Notes: generated by a model from the letters alone, not told the origin. Positions 10,055-19,301 are shown, numbered from the stretch's first letter. The stretch is DNA of 64,000 nucleotides from Finegoldia magna_J (GCF_002243175.1 NZ_NDYF01000010.1:186001-250000); one strand, 5' to 3'. Numbers and translations: made by a program.

Positions 10055-10391
10055 TAACGAAGAGAAAAAAGCAAAATTAATCGTGTCGGAAATTTTAAGT
10101 TATTTTTTCATGTACGACACAAAAAGTATAAGAATTGATTCGGAATTCAAAGACGATAAATTAATAATTATTGCCGAAGGAATGCCAACAAAAACACCAC
10201 AACATCTTGAAGATATGAAAAGACTTATTAATGTAAGCAGATCTCCTCAAATTGAAGATTATTATGCAAATTTGTTGGGATGGGAATCAGATTATAACGA
10301 TATAAATCTTCTTGGCTCTATGGTTGACTCTGGAATAATTTCTTACGATGGAAAAATATTGAGCTTTTATGTAGAGAGAAATTTAATTTAG
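10047..10391 (+). CDS. Hypothetical protein, coupled to the DUF1576 gene
   Basis: A 114-residue soluble protein I do not recognise. It overlaps the end of the DUF1576 gene by 8 bases and has a GAGG ribosome-binding site, so it is probably co-translated. It looks like a small alpha/beta domain (about 15-60: predicted strands around SIRIDSEF and KLIIIAEG). A perfect inverted-repeat terminator follows. A partner role for the membrane protein is inferred from coupling only. Confidence 0.7.
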   Translation: MISNEEKKAKLIVSEILSYFFMYDTKSIRIDSEFKDDKLIIIAEGMPTKTPQHLEDMKRLINVSRSPQIEDYYANLLGWESDYNDINLLGSMVDSGIISYDGKILSFYVERNLI

Positions 10392-10400
10392 ATTTAGTTT

Positions 10401-10440
10401 AAAAAAGGTAGTGTGAAATCTCACACTACCTTTATTTTTT
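10401..10440. terminator. Bidirectional terminator
   Basis: GGTAGTGTGA pairs perfectly with TCACACTACC (10407-10430), flanked by A and T runs on both sides. It serves the plus-strand gene ending at 10391 and the minus-strand permease ending at 10444. Confidence 0.85.
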
Positions 10441-10443
10441 CTA

Positions 10444-11379
10444 TTAAAGTGCTATATCGTCTTTCAAATAAGGAATTCCATCTGCTGTAGGTGCTTTTGT
10501 TTTTCCACCAAATAGTATCAATACGATTAATGTTGCAACATAAGGAATCATTGATATTAATTCTGATGGTATCGGAAGATTTGTTCCTCCCAAGACAACT
10601 GATAATGATTGAGCGAATCCGAAGAATAACGCTGCTAACATAACACCTTGTGGAGTCCATTTACCGAATATTACTGTAACCAAAGCTATGAAACCTTGAC
10701 CAGCAACTAATGCAGGGAAGAATGAAGATACAAGTGAAATAGACATTGTAGCTCCACCTAAACCAGCCATAAATCCTGAGAATAAAACAGCCATGTATCT
10801 AACGAAAAATACATTTATATTCAAAGTTTCTGCTGCTTTTGGATGTTCACCAACTGCAATCAATCTCATTCCCCATTTTGTTTTGTACATAAATATATAA
10901 ATGAAACATACTAAAACAAATACCAAATAAACTGTAGCAGGTAATGAAATTACATTAGCTAAGAATTTGTTTTGAATTCCGTCAAATAATACTGGAATTT
11001 TGTATTGTGGTTCAATTGGTTTTGTTTGAGTTGCTCCATCGAAAAATATTCTGGAAACAAATAAAGCAACACCAGGTCCTAAATAGTTTATAGCAATTGC
11101 AGAAATAGTTTGATCTCCTGCAAATGTGATTGATACTACTGCGTGAATTAAGGCAAATACCATTCCGCTTAATCCACCGCACAAAAGCGCTAACCAAGGA
11201 TTGTGTGTATAATATCCCACAGTGGCTGCGATTAATGCACCAATTGTCATCATACCTTCAAGTCCGATGTTTGTAACTCCAGACTTTTCAGAAATCATAC
11301 CACCTAATCCAGCGTATAAAATAGGAGTCGCATTTATTAATGTATTACCTATTACTAACCCTAAAAGTACTAAGTTCAT
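10444..11379 (-). CDS. Nucleoside ABC transporter permease (BMP type, YufQ/NupQ-like)
   Basis: The second inner-membrane permease of a BMP-type nucleoside importer, BPD_transp_2 family. The 311 residues have about eight to nine hydrophobic segments and the family's start LLGLVIGNTLINATPILYAG and SGVTNIGLEGMM (about 34-45). Its start overlaps the stop of the other permease by one base. With the second permease, a double ATPase and a PnrA-like lipoprotein it forms a complete four-gene importer. Confidence 0.93.
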   Translation of the reverse strand: MNLVLLGLVIGNTLINATPILYAGLGGMISEKSGVTNIGLEGMMTIGALIAATVGYYTHNPWLALLCGGLSGMVFALIHAVVSITFAGDQTISAIAINYLGPGVALFVSRIFFDGATQTKPIEPQYKIPVLFDGIQNKFLANVISLPATVYLVFVLVCFIYIFMYKTKWGMRLIAVGEHPKAAETLNINVFFVRYMAVLFSGFMAGLGGATMSISLVSSFFPALVAGQGFIALVTVIFGKWTPQGVMLAALFFGFAQSLSVVLGGTNLPIPSELISMIPYVATLIVLILFGGKTKAPTADGIPYLKDDIAL

Positions 11380-12479
11380 TATTTGCCTCCTTTGCTTTTA
11401 AATCTAGATTTAATTATTCTGAACATCAGTGGAATTGCTGTGAACAAAATGATTGTTCCCATTATGATGTTAATCATTTCAGTTGGGGCGTGTAAAACTC
11501 TTTGAACATTTGCCCCACTGTATTTCAATCCACCGAAAAATAATCCAGAGAAAATACAACCTATTGGGTTATTATTTGCAAGTAAACTTACTGCAAGTCC
11601 ATCAAATCCAAAGTTTTCCATACTAGATAATGCAGAAATTGTGTATCTGTATCCTAAAACTTGAGTGATTCCACCAAGTGAACACACTGCTCCACTTATA
11701 GCCATAGATAAAGTCAATTTTTTATTGACATCAATTCCACCATATTTTGCTGCATCTTGATTAAGACCTACAGCCTTCAATTCATATCCTAAGTTTGTTT
11801 TCTTCAAAATATACCATAATAAAATTGCTGCTACAATTGCTAATATCAATCCCAAATGTATTGGAGCTTTGAAGAAGTTGTCGATTGCTTTTGGAAGTCC
11901 TTTAACATTTTGCATCAATGTAATTTTAGCAGTTTCTTGTACTTCGTGAGTTCCCATTGAGTTCGGTGCTTTGAATTTTGGATAATTTGCAACCATATTG
12001 TTAAAATAAAAAGCTATCCAGTTAAGCATTATCGTTGATATAACTTCATGTATGCCAAATTTAGCTTTCAAAAATCCAGCCAATGCTCCAAAAGCCGCCC
12101 CAGCTAACATTCCCACAATTATTACTACTGGAACGTGAATAAATGCTGGTAAGTGAAGATTATATCCCAATAAAAATGCAACCATTGTTCCAACGATGTA
12201 TTGACCTTCTGCACCGATGTTAAATAATCCCGTTTTAAAAGCAAATGCAACGCCAAGACCTGTAAAAATTATTGGAATGGCATTTACAATTGTCCAACCA
12301 ACATTTTTCGGTCTTTTAAATATTCCTTCAAGCATTAGTTTGTATGCTTCCAGTGGATTATAACCAGCTAATACTAAAGCCAAAGCTCCAACCAATAAAC
12401 CTATTATGATAGATAAAAGCATGAAGAATAGCTTGTTGTACTTTGTGAATATTGAAATTTTTTCATTGTTATTTTTCAT
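11379..12479 (-). CDS. Nucleoside ABC transporter permease (BMP type, YufP/NupP-like)
   Basis: First permease of the nucleoside importer, 366 residues, BPD_transp_2 family, with about ten hydrophobic segments and the permease motif FNIGAEGQYIVG (about 87-98). It overlaps the ATPase gene by 11 bases and the second permease by one base, so all three are co-translated. Confidence 0.93.
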   Translation of the reverse strand: MKNNNEKISIFTKYNKLFFMLLSIIIGLLVGALALVLAGYNPLEAYKLMLEGIFKRPKNVGWTIVNAIPIIFTGLGVAFAFKTGLFNIGAEGQYIVGTMVAFLLGYNLHLPAFIHVPVVIIVGMLAGAAFGALAGFLKAKFGIHEVISTIMLNWIAFYFNNMVANYPKFKAPNSMGTHEVQETAKITLMQNVKGLPKAIDNFFKAPIHLGLILAIVAAILLWYILKKTNLGYELKAVGLNQDAAKYGGIDVNKKLTLSMAISGAVCSLGGITQVLGYRYTISALSSMENFGFDGLAVSLLANNNPIGCIFSGLFFGGLKYSGANVQRVLHAPTEMINIIMGTIILFTAIPLMFRIIKSRFKSKGGK

Positions 12480-14001
12480 CTACAACACCTCCAGCCATTA
12501 ATCTACCAAGTTCCATTTCATTAGTTTCTTTTGCTGTTTTTTCTCCAACAATTTTACCATCAAAAATAACTGCTATATTATCTGACAAATCCATTATTTC
12601 ATCTAACTCAAATGAAACTAACAATACAGCTTTGTTTTTGTTTCTTTGATCCACTAAATATTTGTGAATAAATTCTATTGCACCAACATCTAATCCTCTG
12701 GTTGGTTGAGCTGCTATTAACAAATCAGGATCGTTGGAAATTTCTCTGGCGATAATTACTTTTTGTTGGTTACCACCTGATAAATTTTTTGTTTTTTGAT
12801 GATAATCATTAGGTCTGATATCGAATTTTTCGATTAATTGTTTTGCATTGTCATTAATAGCATCAAAATCTAACTTTAACCCTTTACTAAAAGGTTTCTT
12901 TTTAACATTTTCCAAAATTAAATTGTCAGCGATAGAATAATCCAATATAAGTCCGTGTTTTTGTCTATCTTCTGGAATTGTATTCATACCTGAATCTATA
13001 ATTTCTCTTGGAGAATGATTTGTGATGTCTTTTCCTTTTAAAGTAACTTGTCCAGATTCTATTTTCCTAAGGCCAGTAATTGCTTCAATCAATTCCGATT
13101 GACCATTGCCATCTACACCTGCTACACCAACAATTTCTCCCCTTCTCACTTGAAGATTTAAATTCTTCACAGCGTCGATATTTCTAGAATCTTTTACCAC
13201 CAAATTTTTAATATCTAATACAACTTCTCCTGGCTCTTGGTCTTGCTTTTCAACATTAAATCTAACATCACGACCAACCATTTTTTCTGCTAAGATGTTT
13301 TCGTCGATTTCTTTTACGTTTAACTTATCAATAAATTTACCACGTCTAATAACTGTACAATAATCTGCCATTGCTTTGATTTCAGATAATTTGTGTGTAA
13401 TTATTATTATAGATTTTCCTAATTCTGTAAGATTTTTTACAATTTTTATGAAATCATCTATTTCTTGTGGAGTTAAAACCGCTGTCGGTTCGTCAAATAT
13501 CAAAATATCTGCTCCACGATACAAACATTTTAAGATTTCTACTCTTTGTTGCATTCCTACTGAAATATCAGCAACTTTTGCTTCTGGATCAATCACCAAA
13601 CCGTATTTTTCAGACAATTCTTTTACAGCATCGATAGATTTTTTATTATCTAGAATTCCGCCTTTACTTGTTATTTCTTTTCCTAAAACAATATTTTGAT
13701 AAACTGTAAATGGCTCTATAAGCATAAAGTGTTGATGCACCATTCCTATACCAGTTTGTATTGCTAATTTAGGAGTCATTTGATCAAAAGTTTTTCCTTT
13801 TACTGTAACACTTCCCGATGTAGGTTCATACAACCCATAAAGTATATTCATTAGAGTTGTCTTCCCAGCTCCGTTTTCACCTAACAAAGCATGAACCTCT
13901 CCTTCATGGAGCGTGAAATTTACATTATCAAGTACTTTATTGCTGCCAAAAGATTTTGATATGTCTTTTAAATCTACAACAATGTTTTTTTCATCGTTCA
14001 T
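12469..14001 (-). CDS. Nucleoside ABC transporter ATP-binding protein (double cassette, YufO/NupO-like)
   Basis: Cytoplasmic ATPase with two ABC cassettes, energising the two permeases. The first cassette has GENGAGKTTLMN and a signature region ISVGMQQRVEI; the second has a relaxed Walker A GVDGNGQSE and signature LSGGNQQKVIIARE, as usual in this family. I choose ATG 14001 (510 residues) over ATG 14016 because AAAGGGA lies at the correct distance before it. A hairpin at 14036-14059 separates it from the lipoprotein gene. Confidence 0.93.
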   Translation of the reverse strand: MNDEKNIVVDLKDISKSFGSNKVLDNVNFTLHEGEVHALLGENGAGKTTLMNILYGLYEPTSGSVTVKGKTFDQMTPKLAIQTGIGMVHQHFMLIEPFTVYQNIVLGKEITSKGGILDNKKSIDAVKELSEKYGLVIDPEAKVADISVGMQQRVEILKCLYRGADILIFDEPTAVLTPQEIDDFIKIVKNLTELGKSIIIITHKLSEIKAMADYCTVIRRGKFIDKLNVKEIDENILAEKMVGRDVRFNVEKQDQEPGEVVLDIKNLVVKDSRNIDAVKNLNLQVRRGEIVGVAGVDGNGQSELIEAITGLRKIESGQVTLKGKDITNHSPREIIDSGMNTIPEDRQKHGLILDYSIADNLILENVKKKPFSKGLKLDFDAINDNAKQLIEKFDIRPNDYHQKTKNLSGGNQQKVIIAREISNDPDLLIAAQPTRGLDVGAIEFIHKYLVDQRNKNKAVLLVSFELDEIMDLSDNIAVIFDGKIVGEKTAKETNEMELGRLMAGGVVDEK

Positions 14002-14035
14002 GTTTTTCCCTTTCATCTTTAAAAACAGTTATAAA

Positions 14036-14059
14036 AACAGGGATTTTTCAATCCCTGTT
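14036..14059 (-). terminator. Partial terminator between lipoprotein and ATPase genes
   Basis: AACAGGGATT pairs with AATCCCTGTT around a 4-base loop and is followed by T-rich sequence on the minus strand. It lies inside the transporter operon, so readthrough must occur; it probably makes the binding protein more abundant than the membrane parts. Confidence 0.6.
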
Positions 14060-14066
14060 CTCAACC

Positions 14067-15143
14067 TTATTTATCAAATCCGAATTCTGCAAATTCTTTT
14101 TCGTTTTGTGGAACTTTGATTTTTCCTTCTTTGATGTCATTCTTTAAGCTTTCTACTTTGTCTTTAACATCTTGTGCAACTAAATCATTTTTAGCATAAG
14201 CAATATCTACAGCATCTCCATCTTTTAATGAATAAGTTACTGTGCTTCCACCTTCAAACTTACCATCTTTAAGATCTTTTGAGATTTTTTGAACAGCAAC
14301 ATTAACTCCTTTTACTGTAGAAACTAACATGTTTTTCGGAGCATCAGCTGATTGATCCCTGTCAACTCCTATAACGTATTTGTTATTGTCGATAGCAGCT
14401 TGAATAACACCATAACCTGTACCACCTGCTGCATGGAATATAACATCTACGCCTTTTTGATACATTAAGTTAGCGATTGATTTACCTTTATCTGGTGCAG
14501 CATAATTATCAGCATATTGTGATTGGAATTCAATAGGTTGTTTCTTTTGTCTTTCAGCTTCTTTAACACCAGCTTTGAATCCGTATTCAAATCTATCAAT
14601 TACATCACTCTTCATACCACCAACAAAACCAACTTTGTTTGTTTTAGTTGTCATACCAGCGATGTAGCCAACTAAGAATGAGTTTTCGTTATCTGCAAAT
14701 AAAACCCCAATCATGTTTGGTCTTTTTTCTACATTTGCATTGTCTATTATTGCATATTTTTGTTCTTTATTAGCTTCAGCTGCAGCATCTGTTGCTTTAA
14801 ATAATGCATATCCAATTGTAAATATTACATCACTTTCATCATCCAATGCTGTTTCCATATTTGGTGCATATTCTGCTTCTTTGTGTGATTCGATGTATCT
14901 GTAATCCAACCATCCTTCTTTTTTAGCATTTTCAAATCCTTCATATGCTGATTGGTTGAAAGATTTATCGTTAATTCCACCTTGGTCAGTAACCATAGTT
15001 ACTTTTACTTTTTCTTTCTTTTCATTTGTATCTGATGATTTTCCATTATCAGATGAATCTTTGCCAGCACCACCACATGCAGTGGCAAAAACCATGCTTA
15101 AACAAAGAAATAAAGCAATTATTTTTTTGTAAACTTTTGACAT
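14067..15143 (-). CDS. BMP-family nucleoside-binding lipoprotein (PnrA/TmpC-like)
   Basis: Extracellular substrate-binding lipoprotein of the importer. Starting at ATG 15143 (AAGGAGGA just upstream) gives 358 residues with a lipoprotein signal (KKIIALFLCLSMVFATACGG) and lipid-anchored Cys about 23. An in-frame ATG 30 bases upstream lacks a ribosome-binding site. The body shows BMP motifs TDQGGINDKSFNQ (about 50-62) and the AAGGTGYGVIQA segment; family members bind purine nucleosides. A cre-like palindrome lies about 80 bases upstream. Confidence 0.93.
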   Translation of the reverse strand: MSKVYKKIIALFLCLSMVFATACGGAGKDSSDNGKSSDTNEKKEKVKVTMVTDQGGINDKSFNQSAYEGFENAKKEGWLDYRYIESHKEAEYAPNMETALDDESDVIFTIGYALFKATDAAAEANKEQKYAIIDNANVEKRPNMIGVLFADNENSFLVGYIAGMTTKTNKVGFVGGMKSDVIDRFEYGFKAGVKEAERQKKQPIEFQSQYADNYAAPDKGKSIANLMYQKGVDVIFHAAGGTGYGVIQAAIDNNKYVIGVDRDQSADAPKNMLVSTVKGVNVAVQKISKDLKDGKFEGGSTVTYSLKDGDAVDIAYAKNDLVAQDVKDKVESLKNDIKEGKIKVPQNEKEFAEFGFDK

Positions 15144-15219
15144 AATGTCCTCCTTAAATTTTTGCGATAACATTTGCTTACAATTAAAAAACTTAATAAA
15201 AATTTATCGATTTTCATTT

Positions 15220-15240
15220 GATAACGTAAACGTTGTTATC
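15220..15240. promoter_or_regulatory. Nested palindrome with a cre-like core, candidate CcpA operator
   Basis: GATAAC and GTTATC arms enclose AACGT-AA-ACGTT. Positions 15225-15238 match the catabolite-response element consensus TGWAANCGNTNWCA at 12 of 14 positions (mismatches at 1 and 13). It lies between the divergent lipoprotein gene and FAD oxidoreductase gene. CcpA is encoded at 22.3-23.3 kb, so catabolite control of nucleoside uptake is an inference. Confidence 0.45.
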
Positions 15241-15382
15241 GTGTAAATATAGATATCTTCTATACAATATAATATTAGCAATTATTAACAATATTGTCAA
15301 ACGAAGAATGAATTTAACATTGCTTTACTTTTCTGATATGATATATATAATTATAAATAAAAAATTTACTGAAGGAGACAAA

Positions 15383-16408
15383 ATGAAGCATTTAGTTTTG
15401 TGTGGCTGCGGTCACGGGCATATTTTTGTAATCAAAAATATAAAAGAAAAATATCCAGATATTAAAATAACTGTTATAACAGACAATGAATACCAGTATT
15501 ATTCTGGTATGTATACTGGTTTTTTGGAAGGAGTATACACTCATGATGAGATATGCTTTGATGTAAGAAAAATTTGCGAAAAATACAGAGCAGATTTGAT
15601 TTTCGATAAAATCGTAAAAATCGACGATGAAAACAAAAAAGTTATAGCAAAAAATCACACAGTAGGCTACGATTATTTGAGTATTAATTTAGGAGCGACT
15701 CAAAAAACTATTGGAACTGGAGAAAATGTAATAAATTCCAAACCTATCAATACAATTATTGATTTAAAAGAAAAAATCAAAGATACTGATAAAAATATCC
15801 TTATATTAGGAGCTGGTGCAAGTGGATTGGAATTAGCTTTTGTGCTCAAAACTATCTATCCTGATAAGAATATATCCATAGTAACAAGAGGCAGTGTGAA
15901 TATGGAAGGATTCAGCGACAAAGCTAATGAAAAAGCCAGAAAGTTATTAAAGAAAAAAGGTATAAAAGTTTACGAAAACAAAAATGTATCTTCTATTGAT
16001 GAAATTGATATTGATTTTGATAAATTGATTATGTGCATTGGTTCTAGCGGTGTGAACGTTGATTTTGGAAATCTAAATACTACTGATAAAAACTTCTTGA
16101 TTTCCGATGAATACATGAGAATTTCTGACAAAATATTTGCCGTTGGAGATTGTGTTAGTATCGACAAATACCCTAATTTACCAAAAGCTGGAGTATACGC
16201 TATAAGACAATCGCCAATATTAATGAAAAATATTGCACATACATTGAACGATGAGAAATTAGAATCTTATGTTCCTGACACAGACCCTATGCAAATTTTA
16301 TATTGTGGAAATGAAAAAGCACTATTATACTACAAAGGATTCACTTGGTATTCACACCTTTCATTCGTACTAAAAAGGTACATTGATAAAAAATATATGA
16401 AATATTAA
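15383..16408 (+). CDS. FAD/NAD(P)-dependent oxidoreductase (NDH-2-like)
   Basis: Pyridine-nucleotide-disulfide-oxidoreductase-fold protein with two Rossmann motifs: an unusual N-terminal GCGHGH (8-13) for FAD and GAGASG (143-148) for NAD(P)H, plus the C-terminal FAVGD motif. The YYSGMYTGFLEG region (39-50) resembles type II NADH dehydrogenases and the oxidoreductase half of some SelD fusions. I use ATG 15383 (341 residues, GAAGGAG) rather than an in-frame upstream start without a ribosome-binding site. The physiological electron acceptor is unknown; it has its own terminator and is monocistronic. Confidence 0.8.
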   Translation: MKHLVLCGCGHGHIFVIKNIKEKYPDIKITVITDNEYQYYSGMYTGFLEGVYTHDEICFDVRKICEKYRADLIFDKIVKIDDENKKVIAKNHTVGYDYLSINLGATQKTIGTGENVINSKPINTIIDLKEKIKDTDKNILILGAGASGLELAFVLKTIYPDKNISIVTRGSVNMEGFSDKANEKARKLLKKKGIKVYENKNVSSIDEIDIDFDKLIMCIGSSGVNVDFGNLNTTDKNFLISDEYMRISDKIFAVGDCVSIDKYPNLPKAGVYAIRQSPILMKNIAHTLNDEKLESYVPDTDPMQILYCGNEKALLYYKGFTWYSHLSFVLKRYIDKKYMKY

Positions 16409-16433
16409 AATCCCTCTTGCGAGGGATTTTTTT
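16407..16433. terminator. Bidirectional terminator
   Basis: AAAATCCCTC and GAGGGATTTT form a stem around TTGC with flanking A/T runs, between convergent genes ending at 16408 and 16432. Confidence 0.85.
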
Positions 16434-17781
16434 AGTCTATTTCTTTTCTTTCTTTTTCTTCTTGTTCTAATGTTTTTTCTGGAATAATAATATTCAAGAA
16501 AAATACTATCAACGTTGCAACGACTACAGGTGATGCTGTGAACACCATTCTGAACCATTGTGGAAAATATCTTACAGCGTTTGGACCAACTTGTGTGATT
16601 CCCATACCAAGTGCAACTCCCAATCCAACAATAGTTGTATTTCTTACGCTCATTTCACTTGAAGTTATAAGTTTCATACCACTCATAGCTATTTGTGCAA
16701 ATACTGATATAGTTGCCCCACCAATTACTGCTTGTGGAACTGAAAGCATCAATGCTCCAAATTTTGGAATCAGTCCACAGACAAATACCATACTAGCAGT
16801 AATCAACAAAACTTTTCTGGCAATTACTTTTGTCATTGAAACAATGCCTACGTTTTGTGAATAAGTCGCAGTTGGAAGTGCTCCGATAAATGCACCAATA
16901 ACACTTACAATACCATTTGCCTTGATACCACCAGATAACTCTACATCAGTAGGCTCACGATCCATTCCTCCAATAGTAGTGCTAGTTAAATCTCCCACTG
17001 CTTGAACAGAATTTACAATATACATAATTGACATAGTCAAGATAGCGTCCAAATGGAATTGGAATTTGAATGGATAAATTTGTGGAAGCATAAACCAAGA
17101 CGCACTAACAACATTGTCAAATTTAACCATGCCTAAAAATAATGATATTATGTATCCTACAATAATTCCTACCAAAATCGCTGCTAATTTTATGTAACCT
17201 TTCATAAACATATTACAAAACAAAACAACGCACAAAGTTATGATTGCCACAACCCAGTTTCTGATTTCGCCTTGCATAGGTCCATTTCCACCTGACATAT
17301 AATTTACAGCAACTGAATACAAACTAAGCCCAATAGTTAATACAACTGTTCCTGACACAATCGGTGGGAAAAACTTCCTAATTTTTCCAATAAACATTCC
17401 TGTGAATATCGCTACAATACCACCAATCAACTGTGACGCATACACAGCACCTATTCCGTATTGCTTACCAATTGATAATAAAACTGGAATATAAGCAAAA
17501 CTAACACCCATAATAACTGGTAATTTTGCACCAAATTTTAAAACTGGATACAATTGCAATAACGTCGCTATTGCAGCAATAAACATTCCCGCTTGAATCA
17601 AATAAATTGCTTGTGCATCTGTAATTGCATGTTCACTTGATTTCAAAGCACTCGCCAAGACTATTGATGGCAACGCATTACCCACAATCATAGCCAATAA
17701 GTGTTGCATTGCTATTGGAAATGATTTAAGCATCGAAGGCTTACCATAATAATCAAATAATGAATTCGAATTCTTTTCCAT
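16432..17781 (-). CDS. Xanthine/uracil permease (NCS2 family)
   Basis: Nucleobase:cation symporter of the NCS2 family with about 12-14 membrane segments over 449 residues. FPPIVSGTVVLTIGLSL (about 140-156) is the signature of the xanthine/uric acid subgroup, so xanthine is the likeliest substrate. The ATG at 17781 is correctly spaced from AAGGAGA; a GTG six bases upstream is too close. It lies downstream of carbamate kinase but is separated from it by a terminator. Confidence 0.88.
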   Translation of the reverse strand: MEKNSNSLFDYYGKPSMLKSFPIAMQHLLAMIVGNALPSIVLASALKSSEHAITDAQAIYLIQAGMFIAAIATLLQLYPVLKFGAKLPVIMGVSFAYIPVLLSIGKQYGIGAVYASQLIGGIVAIFTGMFIGKIRKFFPPIVSGTVVLTIGLSLYSVAVNYMSGGNGPMQGEIRNWVVAIITLCVVLFCNMFMKGYIKLAAILVGIIVGYIISLFLGMVKFDNVVSASWFMLPQIYPFKFQFHLDAILTMSIMYIVNSVQAVGDLTSTTIGGMDREPTDVELSGGIKANGIVSVIGAFIGALPTATYSQNVGIVSMTKVIARKVLLITASMVFVCGLIPKFGALMLSVPQAVIGGATISVFAQIAMSGMKLITSSEMSVRNTTIVGLGVALGMGITQVGPNAVRYFPQWFRMVFTASPVVVATLIVFFLNIIIPEKTLEQEEKERKEID

Positions 17782-17848
17782 ATACACTCTCCTTTTAATT
17801 TCATTAAAGTATATTCTATATTAAATTCAAAATAATTTAAAGAGCAAT

Positions 17849-17898
17849 AAAAAAATACTTCCAAAAACATCAAATCAATTCTTGTTTTGGAAGTACTA
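17849..17898 (-). terminator. Terminator of the carbamate kinase gene
   Basis: AGTACTTCCAAAACA pairs with TGTTTTTGGAAGTATT across a short loop and is followed by a long T run on the minus strand. Confidence 0.85.
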
Positions 17899-17901
17899 TT
17901 A

Positions 17902-18834
17902 TTATTTTACAAATCTAGTTCCTGTTAAACCATTTATTCCTTCTTTTGCTTTTTCCAAAGAAGTTATCAAAGCAATTTTACCTTCACCTGACTGAATAAA
18001 ATTCAAACAAGCCTTAACTTTAGGAAGCATAGATCCTTCTGCAAATTGTTTTTCTTCTATTAACTTTTGAGCTCTAGATAAATTTAATTCATCCAAGCCT
18101 TCTTCATTTTCTGTTCCGTAATTAATACATACTTTTTCTACTGCAGTTAAAATGATTAACAAATCCGCATCAGAAATCTCAGCTAATTTTTCTGAAGTGA
18201 AATCCTTATCTATAACAGCTCCTATACCTTCTAATTGTCCATCATTTTCTACGACAGGAATTCCACCGCCACCTCCAGCTATAACTATGAAATCTTTCTT
18301 AATCAAAGTATTGATTTCTTCTTTTTCAATTATATCAATTGGTTTTGGAGATGGAACAACTCTTCTATATCCTCTGTTTGCATCTTCTTTGAAAGTATAT
18401 CCACTTTCAGCAGCAAGTTTTTCAGATTCTTCTTTTGAATAAAATAATCCCACTGGTTTTGTTGGATTAGCAAAAGCTTCATCATCCTTATCTACTTTAA
18501 CTTGTGTAATTATTGTAGACACTGCGTTTTTCATGTTTCTTTTTGATAATTCGTTTTTGATAGCCTTTTGTAAATGGTATCCTATGTATCCTTGACTCAT
18601 AGCAACACATTCTGCAAATGGCATGTTAGAAATTTGTGGATTAGAATTATGAGCAGTTTCCATAGCTAAATTAATCATACCAACTTGTGGACCATTTCCA
18701 TGGCAAACGATAACTTCGTTGCCATCTTCAACCAAATCAACTATAGATACAGCGGTTTTTCTAACAGCTTTGATTTGTTCTTCAGGTGAATTTCCGAGAG
18801 CGTTTCCACCTAATGCTAAAACTACTTTCTTCAT
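17902..18834 (-). CDS. arcC: Carbamate kinase
   Basis: Makes ATP from carbamoyl phosphate and ADP in fermentative catabolism. The 310 residues match the family, with VVLALGGNALG at the N-terminus, CHGNGPQVG (about 44-52) and GIPVVENDGQLEGIGAVIDKD near 203-223. No arginine deiminase or ornithine transcarbamylase lies nearby; the next gene downstream is a xanthine-type permease, so carbamoyl phosphate may come from purine or other ureide breakdown. Ribosome-binding site AAAGGAG. Confidence 0.95.
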   Translation of the reverse strand: MKKVVLALGGNALGNSPEEQIKAVRKTAVSIVDLVEDGNEVIVCHGNGPQVGMINLAMETAHNSNPQISNMPFAECVAMSQGYIGYHLQKAIKNELSKRNMKNAVSTIITQVKVDKDDEAFANPTKPVGLFYSKEESEKLAAESGYTFKEDANRGYRRVVPSPKPIDIIEKEEINTLIKKDFIVIAGGGGGIPVVENDGQLEGIGAVIDKDFTSEKLAEISDADLLIILTAVEKVCINYGTENEEGLDELNLSRAQKLIEEKQFAEGSMLPKVKACLNFIQSGEGKIALITSLEKAKEGINGLTGTRFVK

Positions 18835-18870
18835 TTTAACTCCTTTTATAAATTAAAAATAGTATCCAAA

Positions 18871-18905
18871 TATAAAATCCCAATGCTAAACATTGAGATT
18901 TTAAT
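18871..18905 (-). terminator. Terminator of the PTS/ModE-like run
   Basis: AAAATCTCAATG and CATTGGGATTTT pair on the minus strand (one G-T), downstream of the ModE-like gene and upstream of arcC. Confidence 0.65.
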
Positions 18906-18962
18906 TATTAAGACACTTCGATAAATATATATTACACTGATTTTATAAAAAATACAAGCTTT

Positions 18963-19301
18963 TTAGGAATTTTTTGTAATTTTTTCTGTTAAATTATTGC
19001 TAGTTCTGGTAAAATTTGACATAGCTTTTTCATATTCTTTGATTAATCTTTCCCCTGTTTCAGTTAACGTCGACCCTCCGCCGTTGGCTCCTCCGATTTC
19101 AGTATCCACAAACTTCTCACCATAAATTTTTTCGCTATTTTTTATGATATTAAAAGCTTTACTGTAACTCATTTTGAGATTTTTTGAAGCCTTGTTCAAA
19201 GATTTTGTCTTGTCTATTTCTTTTAGAAGAATGTAATTTCCTTTTCCGAAAAATTTCTTACCATCGTCATCCTCAAACCAAAACTTACAACTTACTTTCA
19301 T
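18963..19301 (-). CDS. ModE-type winged helix-turn-helix protein (no molybdate domain)
   Basis: A 112-residue stand-alone DNA-binding domain of the ModE N-terminal/LysR-HTH type: SLNKASKNLKMSYSKAFNII (about 34-53) is the HTH and IGGANGGGSTLTETGERLI (about 69-87) the classical ModE wing. The C-terminal Mop domains that bind molybdate are missing, so it cannot sense molybdate in the usual way. It overlaps the upstream gene by 17 bases and has a GGAG ribosome-binding site; no molybdate transporter is in view. Confidence 0.85.
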   Translation of the reverse strand: MKVSCKFWFEDDDGKKFFGKGNYILLKEIDKTKSLNKASKNLKMSYSKAFNIIKNSEKIYGEKFVDTEIGGANGGGSTLTETGERLIKEYEKAMSNFTRTSNNLTEKITKNS

